A stretch of 23,660 bases of DNA from the NCBI GenBank assembly GCA_038211295.1, contig JBBQVS010000062.1:1-23660 (forward strand). The letters run 5' to 3'. The translations under genes were made by a program, and so were the position numbers. Source of the DNA: JBBQVS01 sp038211295. Its GTDB lineage: Bacteria; Chloroflexota; Ktedonobacteria; Ktedonobacterales; Ktedonobacteraceae. The notes under the pieces were generated by a model that did not search any database, was not told the DNA's origin, and saw nothing but the letters and a program-made list of their open reading frames with translations. This document shows, in pieces, positions 7,598 to 15,404 of the stretch (positions within the stretch are counted from its first letter, which is position 1; the number at the start of each line of letters is the position of its first letter).

Positions 7598-10500
7598 TCA
7601 AGCGGGACATATCAGAAAGAAGGGACACGTCGGACAACGAAACGGTTCGGCAGGGTGCGCGGGAAACTCATTGCGCTCCATTCCCTGTATCGCTTGCTTG
7701 GCCTCTTCTAAAAGGCTCTGCTCTTTTTTGCCCGTCATGGCAATCGGTAACGCTTTTCCTGTATTCATGTTGTGGCTATAGAGTTCGGGTGTCTGGTCAG
7801 GAAAATGCTGACGGTAGGCGAGCAAGTAAAACAGCTCGCGTGTATCCGTCGTCGGCTTCTCTTTTTGTTTGCCAAAGCTCGCGCGCTTGAATGTTGGTGG
7901 TGTCGGTGAAGCAAGAGGAACTACACGCGTTTTCTCCGTCGAGGTTGTGACGGACAGGGGGGCCGCATGAGACTTCGCGCTCTGTACCGGCAGGGAAATA
8001 GTGACGGCTTCTCTGTGTTGCTCAAACTCAACGCGATCAACCGTGACCTGCACTATTTTTCCATCAACTTCAACGGGGTAGTGCGGACGTAGCTCCCACG
8101 TTGTATCACCATGTAGCAGGAGGTCGCGTTGTACCGCCTCTACTACTTCGTGTCCGTATCGCTCATACAAAGGGGCGAAGATGGTATGCTGTCCCTGCAC
8201 CTCGTGCCAGTGGTGTGTATAGAGGGCGCGAACTTCATCGACTGAGGGTGTTTGCAGTGTGTTCTCTTGCAGGCCCTGTAACCGATTACGGAGTATCTCG
8301 ACGGTCTTTTGTGTTGCTTGCCAGAAAAGTTGGTAGCCATCATCCTCGCTACCAAAGTGGTATAACTTGCTATATGCGTACTGCCGCGGACACCGCAGGT
8401 ACGCTTCAATTGCTGAAACATGTAACATTGCAGGCTTCATCGCGTTGATGAATGTCTCACTTAACATACTCATGGGAACTGCCAACTCGTTCTCATCGAG
8501 TTGTGCCGCTTGCGGTGTTGTACTCTCCCATATACTGTTCGTGATGCGCTCTGCCGATAGGCCCGCTTCTAATGCGTCAAGATAGAGCGAGCGTTTGTAA
8601 TTCTTCTTACCATACCGGGTGCTATAGCTAAGTATTAGAGCATCGCGTGCGCGTGTTACACCGACGTAGAACAGGCACGACTCGCCGCTTTCATGTGCTG
8701 TACTGTTGCTCTCCATAGTGTGTTGTTCTGTCATGCCTGTTGGTGCTGTGATCGCGCTCCCTCGTGCCGATGTGGGAAAGCGTTGTTGCACGAGACCGGG
8801 CATATACACGATTGGAAACTCTAACCCCTTGCTGGCATGAACCGTCATAACGCGCAACATATCAGGAGGTGGCGCGTTGTTTTCTTCGTCGTTTTGCTGA
8901 CGTTGTGCGCCGTCCTGTCGTAGCAATACAAGCAACCTAAGATACTCAAGAAAGTCGCGTGCTTGTTCTTCAATAGGTAAAGAGGGTATAGCCTGACTTT
9001 CAGGAATATCATCATTTCTACGTTGTTGATCGTAGTGACGTGCTAATTGGAGCAATGCGCTGTAATCGTCCCGTTTTGTATTTTTCTCGGCAGAGGCCAG
9101 CACGTCGCGTATCAGTGTCGTTTCAAGAAAAAGATACTGTGTCAGGAGAGACCAGAGCGTTGTGTGTTGTTGCAGGTCATGCCAGATGTCTCTGATACGC
9201 AAGAGTGACATTCTGCCCTGTGTACTCATAGTCAGGGGGAGTTCGCCGTTATAGAGCAACACGCCGACGGCTACCTTTTGCTCGCGAGCCGCCAGTAGTA
9301 GCGCTTCGATATCCTGCTGTGAAAGCGGATGCTCGTTTTGTCTTGCCAGTCGTAGGACACCAGAGCCGCCGTAATCGGTCATAAGGAGGAGAAGCGAGAC
9401 CACATTTTTGATATGTTCTTGTTCGAGGAGTCCGCTACGCTCGACAACGGGAAGTTCTGCCTTTGCCAATGCTCGCGAGACTTTCTGTACATGAGCGCGT
9501 GTGCGGCACAAAATAAGTATATCGCTATAGGTATAACCGATGGCACGTCTGTATTTGATGTCGCTAATGATACCAGCTATCTCTGCTGCTTCATCTGCTG
9601 CCTTCGCAATCGTTACGTAAGCATTATGTTGTGTCAGGCGGACAGGCTCATTTTTCCCCGGCTCCTGTCCAAACTCTAGTTGCTGGCAGCGAAACGCTTC
9701 CGCGATACGCACCAGATCGGGACGAGAGCGATAGTTACGGCTCAATGGCAGAACTACCGCCTCCGAAAAATCTTGCTCAAAGCGGGTGATATTCGCGGGT
9801 GACGCGCCACGAAACCCGTAGATAGCTTGATTGGCGTCACCCACGACCCAGACGCGCCGGGCTTCGCCCGCGAGTACGCGCAACAGCACGCCGCTCGCTC
9901 GGTTCACATCCTGAAACTCATCTACAAGTATGTGATGGTACTGCTGTTGTTGTTCCTGTAATACCGTTGGATGCTCTGTGAGTAACTGTATTGCCAGCAT
10001 CAGCAGGCCGCCAAAATCGGTATCGCCACGTTGCTGCAATGCTTCGTGATAGAGTGAGTAGACATGTGCGACCTCGGCGGCTTTTTCTGCTTTCTGCGTC
10101 GCCTCTTCATCGTATGCATCGCGTAGCATCGCCTGTGCTAATGTTGCGTACTGCATTGGCGATATAAGCTCATCTTTCGCACGAGAGATAGCTTTGAGCA
10201 TATCTGGGAAATAGTATGCAGGCGCATGAAGCAACTGATAGTGACGAAGGTGCATTTTGCTTGCTTGTTTGCGTAAGAGAAAATAGCCCTCGGCCTCATC
10301 GATCAACGCGAAATCAGGGCGTAATCCTACGAGGGTGCCATAGTGACGCAGCAGGTCAGCACAATACGCGTGGAACGTGCTTACTTTGGGAAGGCGTCCC
10401 GAAAGCACCAGTCGGAGCCGCTCTGCCATCTCCTGAGCCGCTTTGCGCGAGAAGGTCAACGCCAGGATGTTCTGTGGTGGCACGTGAAGCGTTTCTATGC

Positions 10501-11323
10501 TATACTCGACTCGTCCAATTAGCGTGCTTGTCTTCCCGCTTCCCGGCCCCGCCACGATGAGCGCAGGAGTTTGTGCTTCTATCGCTGCCTGTTGGAAGGC
10601 GTCATAACGCTTGCTGGATTTTGGAGAAGATAGCACAGGTGCTGCCTGTGGTGTGGGGGCAGTCTCGACAGGATTAAGCAGTTCTACAAGCCGATTAAGC
10701 AGGGCAACGGGCGAAACCTGAAAGCGTGCTGCGAGGCTTGCTGGCGGCACTTGCTCTACTACATAGAGCGTTTGTACACGCTCAAGTGGCATAAGCAGTT
10801 CCGCCGCGAACATATTAGCGGCTAGTTCGCGCTGGCTTCGTGGATCGTATCTTTGTTCAACTCCGAGCCGCTCCTGAAATTGCGCCTGGTCTGTTCTGTT
10901 TGTCGCGCTTTCTTCGACATCAGTCTCTTTGCACATGTCTGGGTCTGCACGTGAAACCACATATTCTTCTGTTGCGGTAATCATTGTCGCATTGCCGAGG
11001 AGCGTGTTCATCTGCGGCGTGGGAGGGCAATGCAAAAGCGCATGTCCCAGTTCGTGCGCCAGCGTAAAACGTCGTATCGGGTCAAGCAGGCCGCGTCTGA
11101 GCCAGATGAGTCGCTCGTTTTCGTCTGGGTCTACGTATCCGTAGATGCCTGCGGGACGGCTCTCCGCGTGAAACGACTCAACATGTAGACCTAGCCACGT
11201 CGCCACCTCATCAATCGGCACGCAATCATCGAGCCAGTGCGGGAATGCCTCGCGGAAACTCCGCCCAACTGACCGCGCCACCTCTTCAGCCTCACGACGT
11301 AGATACCTCATTTGCTCGTCCAT
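7598..11323 (-). CDS. ImmA/IrrE-type zinc peptidase fused to UvrD-type helicase with divergent nuclease-like C-terminus
   Basis: This is a 1241-residue three-part protein. Residues 1-210 look like an ImmA/IrrE (DUF955) metallopeptidase: FTLAHELGHALLH with the HEXXH zinc site at 90-94, and RELAANMFAAELLMP with Glu166 as likely third ligand, after an unusually long insertion. Residues 240-900 are a superfamily 1A helicase: GPGSGKT (259-265), LTFSRKAAQEMAERL, DEFQD (468-472), GDANQAIYGFRGA, RNYRSRPDLV, VHASKGLEF (about 828-836), LFYVGVTRARDAL. The C-terminus has LRCPRQY (Cys978) and CPTCPFFLIC (Cys1230, 1233, 1239), the four-Cys layout of Fe-S AddB/Cas4-like nucleases, but I cannot find a clear DYK motif. 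A GTG at 11329 is in frame. I prefer ATG 11323, because a GAGGGG site then lies five bases upstream. A role in DNA break repair or damage response is inferred. Confidence 0.9.
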   Translation of the reverse strand: MDEQMRYLRREAEEVARSVGRSFREAFPHWLDDCVPIDEVATWLGLHVESFHAESRPAGIYGYVDPDENERLIWLRRGLLDPIRRFTLAHELGHALLHCPPTPQMNTLLGNATMITATEEYVVSRADPDMCKETDVEESATNRTDQAQFQERLGVEQRYDPRSQRELAANMFAAELLMPLERVQTLYVVEQVPPASLAARFQVSPVALLNRLVELLNPVETAPTPQAAPVLSSPKSSKRYDAFQQAAIEAQTPALIVAGPGSGKTSTLIGRVEYSIETLHVPPQNILALTFSRKAAQEMAERLRLVLSGRLPKVSTFHAYCADLLRHYGTLVGLRPDFALIDEAEGYFLLRKQASKMHLRHYQLLHAPAYYFPDMLKAISRAKDELISPMQYATLAQAMLRDAYDEEATQKAEKAAEVAHVYSLYHEALQQRGDTDFGGLLMLAIQLLTEHPTVLQEQQQQYHHILVDEFQDVNRASGVLLRVLAGEARRVWVVGDANQAIYGFRGASPANITRFEQDFSEAVVLPLSRNYRSRPDLVRIAEAFRCQQLEFGQEPGKNEPVRLTQHNAYVTIAKAADEAAEIAGIISDIKYRRAIGYTYSDILILCRTRAHVQKVSRALAKAELPVVERSGLLEQEHIKNVVSLLLLMTDYGGSGVLRLARQNEHPLSQQDIEALLLAAREQKVAVGVLLYNGELPLTMSTQGRMSLLRIRDIWHDLQQHTTLWSLLTQYLFLETTLIRDVLASAEKNTKRDDYSALLQLARHYDQQRRNDDIPESQAIPSLPIEEQARDFLEYLRLLVLLRQDGAQRQQNDEENNAPPPDMLRVMTVHASKGLEFPIVYMPGLVQQRFPTSARGSAITAPTGMTEQHTMESNSTAHESGESCLFYVGVTRARDALILSYSTRYGKKNYKRSLYLDALEAGLSAERITNSIWESTTPQAAQLDENELAVPMSMLSETFINAMKPAMLHVSAIEAYLRCPRQYAYSKLYHFGSEDDGYQLFWQATQKTVEILRNRLQGLQENTLQTPSVDEVRALYTHHWHEVQGQHTIFAPLYERYGHEVVEAVQRDLLLHGDTTWELRPHYPVEVDGKIVQVTVDRVEFEQHREAVTISLPVQSAKSHAAPLSVTTSTEKTRVVPLASPTPPTFKRASFGKQKEKPTTDTRELFYLLAYRQHFPDQTPELYSHNMNTGKALPIAMTGKKEQSLLEEAKQAIQGMERNEFPAHPAEPFRCPTCPFFLICPA

Positions 11324-11367
11324 ACACACCCCTCACAAAACGTACTAGCGAAAACAATTGTACCTAT

Positions 11368-11373
11368 AGTATA
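11368..11373 (-). promoter_or_regulatory. Possible -10 box for the peptidase-helicase gene
   Basis: Reading the minus strand, TATACT (11373-11368) lies about 45 bases before the ATG at 11323. No good -35 box is present, so this is a weak call. It would make this promoter divergent from the one at 11428-11436. Confidence 0.3.
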
Positions 11374-11427
11374 CCCCATAGATGCCTGATTTGACGAAGT
11401 GCTGACTCCCTAGAGTGTTGTGTGGTC

Positions 11428-11436
11428 TGCTATAAT
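11428..11436 (+). promoter_or_regulatory. Extended -10 promoter for the two-TM protein and coaX
   Basis: TGCTATAAT is a perfect TGnTATAAT without a recognisable -35. Transcription should start near 11443. This argues against the in-frame TTG at 11460, which would have no ribosome site, and supports the GTG at 11493. Confidence 0.6.
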
Positions 11437-11492
11437 ACGGGTCATATATCTGAATTTGTTTGACTCTTTTTGTTGTGAAAGGTTATACACTC

Positions 11493-12158
11493 GTGAACGC
11501 AGAAGAGATACTTGAGCAGGCGAGAAAAAGCGTGACACTGCCACATGGATGGGTTATTCTTCCTCTCTCACGTGTCAAGGTTGGTATTGGTATTGCAGGG
11601 TGGGTCTTCGGGGTGCTGCTGGGACTTGGTTTGTTTACGATTGCTGCTCGCGCGGTCATTCCAGCAAACTTCGAGCAGGGCCTCCCGATTGCCATATTTA
11701 CCCTTTTGTTGCTCGGTGTTCTCCTATTTATCGGCCTGGGAAGCATCTGGATGATAATACAGGACACGCGCCGTTTGCTTGAAGCCGAGAAACATCTGAT
11801 CGTGCTTACCTCGGAAGTATTTGTGAAGCAAGAAGGCAAGAAGATCATCACGGTTCCCTTCACGGATGTGCGCTATGTAACGGCTAAGGGGACGCCACCG
11901 CCAGATCGTACCGTTCCCAGAGGGTCGATGATCGCGCAGATGCCTACTTCCGGTGAGCGTGTCAGTGGTTTTCTTATGGGGCAAGTGGTCACGCGTGATG
12001 GTTCGCGGAGCTTGCGGAGACGAAGGCGCACGCCCACCTCGCTTGCGTTTGTGGACGCACGGACTGAAGACGAAGTTGTCGTTGTTACCGATGGAGCATA
12101 CGGGGACCCCTTCATGATTGCTGCATTGCTAAAACAATACGCTGCCTCCGCTCAGTAG
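11493..12158 (+). CDS. Two-TM membrane protein with PH-like C-terminal domain, function unknown
   Basis: I do not recognise a named family. I choose GTG 11493, with AAAGG (11478-11482) ten bases upstream, over TTG 11460, which has no ribosome site. The 221-residue product has a short cytoplasmic start, two membrane segments (about 30-53 and 62-85), and then a beta-rich part (LIVLTSEVFVKQEGKKIITVPFTDVRYV). That part resembles the bacterial PH-like domains found behind paired membrane helices. A basic patch RSLRRRRRTPT follows, then another strand-rich stretch. The gene comes 47 bases before coaX and probably shares its transcript, but nothing in the sequence ties it to coenzyme A synthesis. 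Confidence 0.75.
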   Translation: MNAEEILEQARKSVTLPHGWVILPLSRVKVGIGIAGWVFGVLLGLGLFTIAARAVIPANFEQGLPIAIFTLLLLGVLLFIGLGSIWMIIQDTRRLLEAEKHLIVLTSEVFVKQEGKKIITVPFTDVRYVTAKGTPPPDRTVPRGSMIAQMPTSGERVSGFLMGQVVTRDGSRSLRRRRRTPTSLAFVDARTEDEVVVVTDGAYGDPFMIAALLKQYAASAQ

Positions 12159-12205
12159 AAATAGACGTTTTTTCGGGGAAGAGTTGTGCGCGATGAGGAG
12201 AGAGA

Positions 12206-13015
12206 ATGCTACTCGCGATTGATATTAGCAACACAAACATCAAGTTTGGTCTCTATGAGGACGCGACAATGAAGCAGCACTGGGTTGTCTCAACCGCGCG
12301 ACAGCGTACCACCGATGAGTACGCGACAGTGCTTATGGGGTTGATGTTTCATAGTAAGCACACCTTCAGCGATATTGATGACATCATCATTTCCTGTGTT
12401 GTGCCACCGCTTACGCCTGTTTTTCGCGATCTTGCGGTACGCTACTGCTACAAAGAAGCGTTTTTCATCACACACGAGCTGAACCTGGGCGTGCAGTTGA
12501 TGGTAGATAATCCGTGGGAAGTTGGGTCGGATCGCATCGTGACCACGCTCGCGGCGCATCGGCTCTATGGTGGTCCCGCTATCGTGATTGCCTTCAGCAC
12601 CGCGACCACCTTTGATGTAGTGTCGTCCGAGGGTGATTTTCTAGGGGGCGCAATCGCTCCTGGCTTGGTGATTTCGGCGGAGGCGCTCAGTAGCGCGGCG
12701 TCACGTTTGTATCGGGTAGACCTGACGCCACCGCGCTCGGCACTGGGCAAAAATACGATTGAGACGATGCAATCGGGTATTATCTACGGGCATGTGGGAC
12801 TTGTGCAGGGCTTGATTGCTCGCCTGCGTGCCGAGATGCCCGCCGTTACCTCGGAACAAACTGTGCGCGTAATCGCACATGGCGGCCTTGCTCAACTAAT
12901 GGCCCCAATCATTCCCGAAATACAGTACGTCAATCAGTTCTTGCCATTAGAGGGTCTACGGTTAGCTTACGAGCATCTGCGTCCATTAGACGGTCAACAA
13001 CCGAAATTTCGATAA
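12206..13015 (+). CDS. coaX: Type III pantothenate kinase (divergent active-site motifs)
   Basis: The family phosphorylates pantothenate in the first step of coenzyme A synthesis. The 269-residue length, the ASKHA-type layout and several blocks fit: LLAIDISNTNIKFGLY (phosphate-1 motif at 6-11), NPWEVGSDRI (GxDR at 107-110, with catalytic Asp109), STATTFDVV (phosphate-2 region, 129-137), and GDFLGGAIAPGL. GAGGAGAG just upstream fixes the ATG. Two departures stand out. The usual DxGNT reads DISNT, and the usual DFGTATT reads AFSTATT, so the aspartate of the phosphate-2 motif is an alanine. The rest of the protein is well kept and there is no frame damage. It may be an active clade variant or a paralogue with changed activity. 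Confidence 0.85.
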   Translation: MLLAIDISNTNIKFGLYEDATMKQHWVVSTARQRTTDEYATVLMGLMFHSKHTFSDIDDIIISCVVPPLTPVFRDLAVRYCYKEAFFITHELNLGVQLMVDNPWEVGSDRIVTTLAAHRLYGGPAIVIAFSTATTFDVVSSEGDFLGGAIAPGLVISAEALSSAASRLYRVDLTPPRSALGKNTIETMQSGIIYGHVGLVQGLIARLRAEMPAVTSEQTVRVIAHGGLAQLMAPIIPEIQYVNQFLPLEGLRLAYEHLRPLDGQQPKFR

Positions 13016-13532
13016 CCAAAAGCGCGAGAAATTAACCATTTCAACACGTCCCAAACGGCGAAAATCAGCATTTTACTCGCGCATGGCACCTGTATTTACC
13101 AAAAGTACTATCTTTGGTTGGTTGCCAGCATCAGCAATAATTGTAATATAGAGCTAGTATTAGCTTGGAAGAAGAGTAAAAAGATAAGGGGAAGGCGGTT
13201 TCAAGGCGAAATATCACACACATTTCTGTTCTAAAACATGGTTAAGAAACCGCAACCGAATTTGCTTGATTTTAGATATACAGCCATGTATATTAAGAAA
13301 CAGTTGAGTATTGTTTGTAGTTTGATGAATAGAAATATTTTTATCGTATAGTCCGCGCAAAGTAAATATCTGAGAAAGACATTCTCTTTCATCACTGCCT
13401 CAACATGCACAATCAAGATACTTTATTCCTATTTCTTTAGCGTATTTTTATATATTCTGGTATATATTTTTAATAAAACTGTAAATAACGCACTACGACA
13501 TATTTTGTGGGCGTTGGCAAGGTAGGTTGTTC
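13016..13532 (+). other. AT-rich gene-free stretch upstream of the glycan cluster
   Basis: About 0.5 kb separates coaX from the first glycosyltransferase. It is much richer in A and T than the flanks, especially 13200-13500. I find no convincing gene or RNA. Visible items are weak: an inverted repeat GCGCGAG/CTCGCGC (13022-13028 with 13076-13082), a TATAGT box at 13347-13352, and a TGGTATATA stretch at 13458-13466 that could be an extended -10 for the cluster. The last bases hold AAGGTAGG (13519-13526), the ribosome site of the next gene. No terminator for coaX is apparent. Confidence 0.5.
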
Positions 13533-14321
13533 ATGAAAGAGAACCCGCAAGAGCTATATGCTTCTGTTCGCGTGCTGGAACCGCCAGCGACTCCAAGTAT
13601 TAGCATTGTCATTCCCGCACGAAACGAAGCGCAGAATCTCCGTCATGTTTTGCCAGTTCTGCCGTTGGTACATCAAGTTATTCTGGTTGATGGGCTTTCG
13701 AGCGATGATACCATTGCAGTCGCGCGGGAACTTTTGCCTGCAATTCACGTTATTCGTCAGACAGGAAAAGGCAAAGGTGACGCGCTCAGGCTTGGTTTCG
13801 CTGCTTGTACAGGTGATATTATCGTGATGCTAGACGCTGACGGCTCTGCTGATCCCAATGAAATACCTTTGTTCGTTGAAGCTCTTTTGCTCGGAAATGA
13901 TTTCGCGAAAGGGTCGCGCTTCGCGAAGGGTGGTGGTAGTCATGATATAACGCTTGTGCGGCGCGTCGGAAACTACGGCTTGAGTTCGCTGGTCAATCTG
14001 CTTTTTACAACGCGTTTCAGCGATCTCTGTTATGGCTATAATGCATTCTGGCGTCGTTGTCTCGACTACGTTGAGGTAGATTGTGATGGCTTCGAGGTCG
14101 AGACATTGATAAACCTCCGAATGCATCGCGCCAACCTGAAAATCGCTGAGGTGCCGAGTTTTGAGCATCCGCGCATATATGGCAAGAGCAACTTGCGTAC
14201 CTTTCGTGATGGGTGGCGTGTGCTGAAAACAATCGTTAGAGAGCGCAGAAAGCGAGTACACACGCTTGCACAACCACAGGTATTCCGTTATACGGGTTCG
14301 GAAGAAGGGTTGTCGCGCTAA
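13533..14321 (+). CDS. GT2 family glycosyltransferase, polyprenyl-phosphate type
   Basis: The GT-A fold is clear: ISIVIPARNEAQN near the start, VDGLSSDDT (52-60), GKGKGDALRLGF, MLDADGSADP (the DXD metal and nucleotide-sugar site at 101-103) and KGSRFAKGGGS. The overall pattern resembles dolichol/polyprenyl-phosphate mannosyl- or glucosyltransferases, including the later NPF-free but RxxGNYGLSSLVN segment. It has no C-terminal membrane helices, so it probably works at the inner membrane face, loading a sugar onto a lipid carrier or a lipid-linked glycan. I take ATG 13533, with AAGGTAGG six bases upstream, and not the in-frame TTG at 13527. The stop shares one base with the next start (TAATG). 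Confidence 0.85.
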   Translation: MKENPQELYASVRVLEPPATPSISIVIPARNEAQNLRHVLPVLPLVHQVILVDGLSSDDTIAVARELLPAIHVIRQTGKGKGDALRLGFAACTGDIIVMLDADGSADPNEIPLFVEALLLGNDFAKGSRFAKGGGSHDITLVRRVGNYGLSSLVNLLFTTRFSDLCYGYNAFWRRCLDYVEVDCDGFEVETLINLRMHRANLKIAEVPSFEHPRIYGKSNLRTFRDGWRVLKTIVRERRKRVHTLAQPQVFRYTGSEEGLSR

Positions 14322-15307
14322 TGCAAACGACTCCTACTATTTCCGTTATTATCTGTGCATATACGCAGGAACGCTGGGATGCGCTGGTCGCGGCCGTTGA
14401 GTCGGTGAAGCAACAAGAGTTGCAGCCGCAGGGAATAATCGTGGTCATCGACCATAACCCGTCATTGCTCAAGCAGGCACGTACACGTTTTACGCGCTGT
14501 GTGGTTGTGGGGAACGCGGGAACGCGTGGCTTATCGGGTGCGCGTAACACCGGCATCGGGGTGGCTCAGGGAACGCTTATCGCGTTTCTAGACGATGACG
14601 CAGTAGCTGAACCACAATGGCTGCAAAAATTGTGTGAACCCTTCGCCGACCCAGCGGTGCTGGGGGTGGGGGGCATGGTGCATCCCCGTTGGCAAAAGGT
14701 GGCACCGACGTGGTTTCCTGAAGAATTTTACTGGGTCGTGGGATGTACCTATCGTGGAATGCCACGAGAGGGCGCGGTCATCCGTAATCCCATCGGGGCG
14801 AACATGTGTCTCAGACGAGACGTTTTTGCTGCTGTGGGCGGGTTCCGCAGCGAGATAGGGCGTGTAGGCACGCGTCCAATCGGATGTGAAGAGACAGAGT
14901 TGTGCATACGCGCCCACAATTACTGGCCCGAACGTGTCTTTGTGTATCAGCCAGAGGCGAGTGTCGAGCATTGCGTGACGGATACGCGCGCGACTTGGCA
15001 CTACTTCTGGTCGCGTTGCTACTCGGAAGGTCTCTCGAAAGCCGTCGTGACTCAATATGTTGGGGCGAAAGATAGTTTGGCCTCCGAAAGTACCTATACT
15101 CGTGAGACGTTGCCGCGTGGCGTTGCGCGTAACCTGGCCCACGCCTGTTTGCGTGGCAAGCTCAACGGTTTCACACGCGCCGGCGCAATCACCGTCGGCT
15201 TCATGGTGACGGCAATCGGCTATTGTGTCGGGCGTATCTTTTCAAACACGGCGGCCTCCATTGCCAACCCTGTTCAGGTGTCACAAGTCGAAGTGAAAAG
15301 CATCTAA
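14321..15307 (+). CDS. GT2 family glycosyltransferase
   Basis: This is a 328-residue inverting glycosyltransferase with a GT-A core: ISVIICAYTQERWD, GLSGARNTGI, and FLDDDAVAEP (DDD at 91-93, nucleotide-sugar and metal binding). The acceptor-side block is GANMCLRRDVFAAVGGF, followed by GCEETELCIRA, whose EE/D-type acidic pair usually contains the catalytic base. The C-terminal 60 residues have a short hydrophobic region (about 290-310) that may tie it to the membrane. It is coupled by a one-base overlap to the preceding GT2. The sugar donor and acceptor cannot be read from sequence. A gap of 97 AT-rich bases follows before the flippase gene. Confidence 0.85.
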   Translation: MQTTPTISVIICAYTQERWDALVAAVESVKQQELQPQGIIVVIDHNPSLLKQARTRFTRCVVVGNAGTRGLSGARNTGIGVAQGTLIAFLDDDAVAEPQWLQKLCEPFADPAVLGVGGMVHPRWQKVAPTWFPEEFYWVVGCTYRGMPREGAVIRNPIGANMCLRRDVFAAVGGFRSEIGRVGTRPIGCEETELCIRAHNYWPERVFVYQPEASVEHCVTDTRATWHYFWSRCYSEGLSKAVVTQYVGAKDSLASESTYTRETLPRGVARNLAHACLRGKLNGFTRAGAITVGFMVTAIGYCVGRIFSNTAASIANPVQVSQVEVKSI

Positions 15308-15404
15308 AACGAGTATGGTTGTAGTTTTCTTCTATGCATAGAAATTTAGGAATGAAGATATTTCTCGTATGTATTTTCTCTTATATTAAAGGATATCGGT
15401 TATT

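Noticed and set aside
7481..7890. Plus-strand frames in the gap and end of the helicase gene
   Set aside because: They mostly lie opposite the helicase gene's C-terminus and have no ribosome site or domain.
11324..11329. GTG 11329 as start of the peptidase-helicase gene
   Set aside because: It overlaps the GAGGGG ribosome site that fits ATG 11323.
13231..13416. 61-codon minus-strand frame in the AT-rich gap
   Set aside because: Composition is what random AT-rich DNA gives, there is no ribosome site, and no family resemblance.
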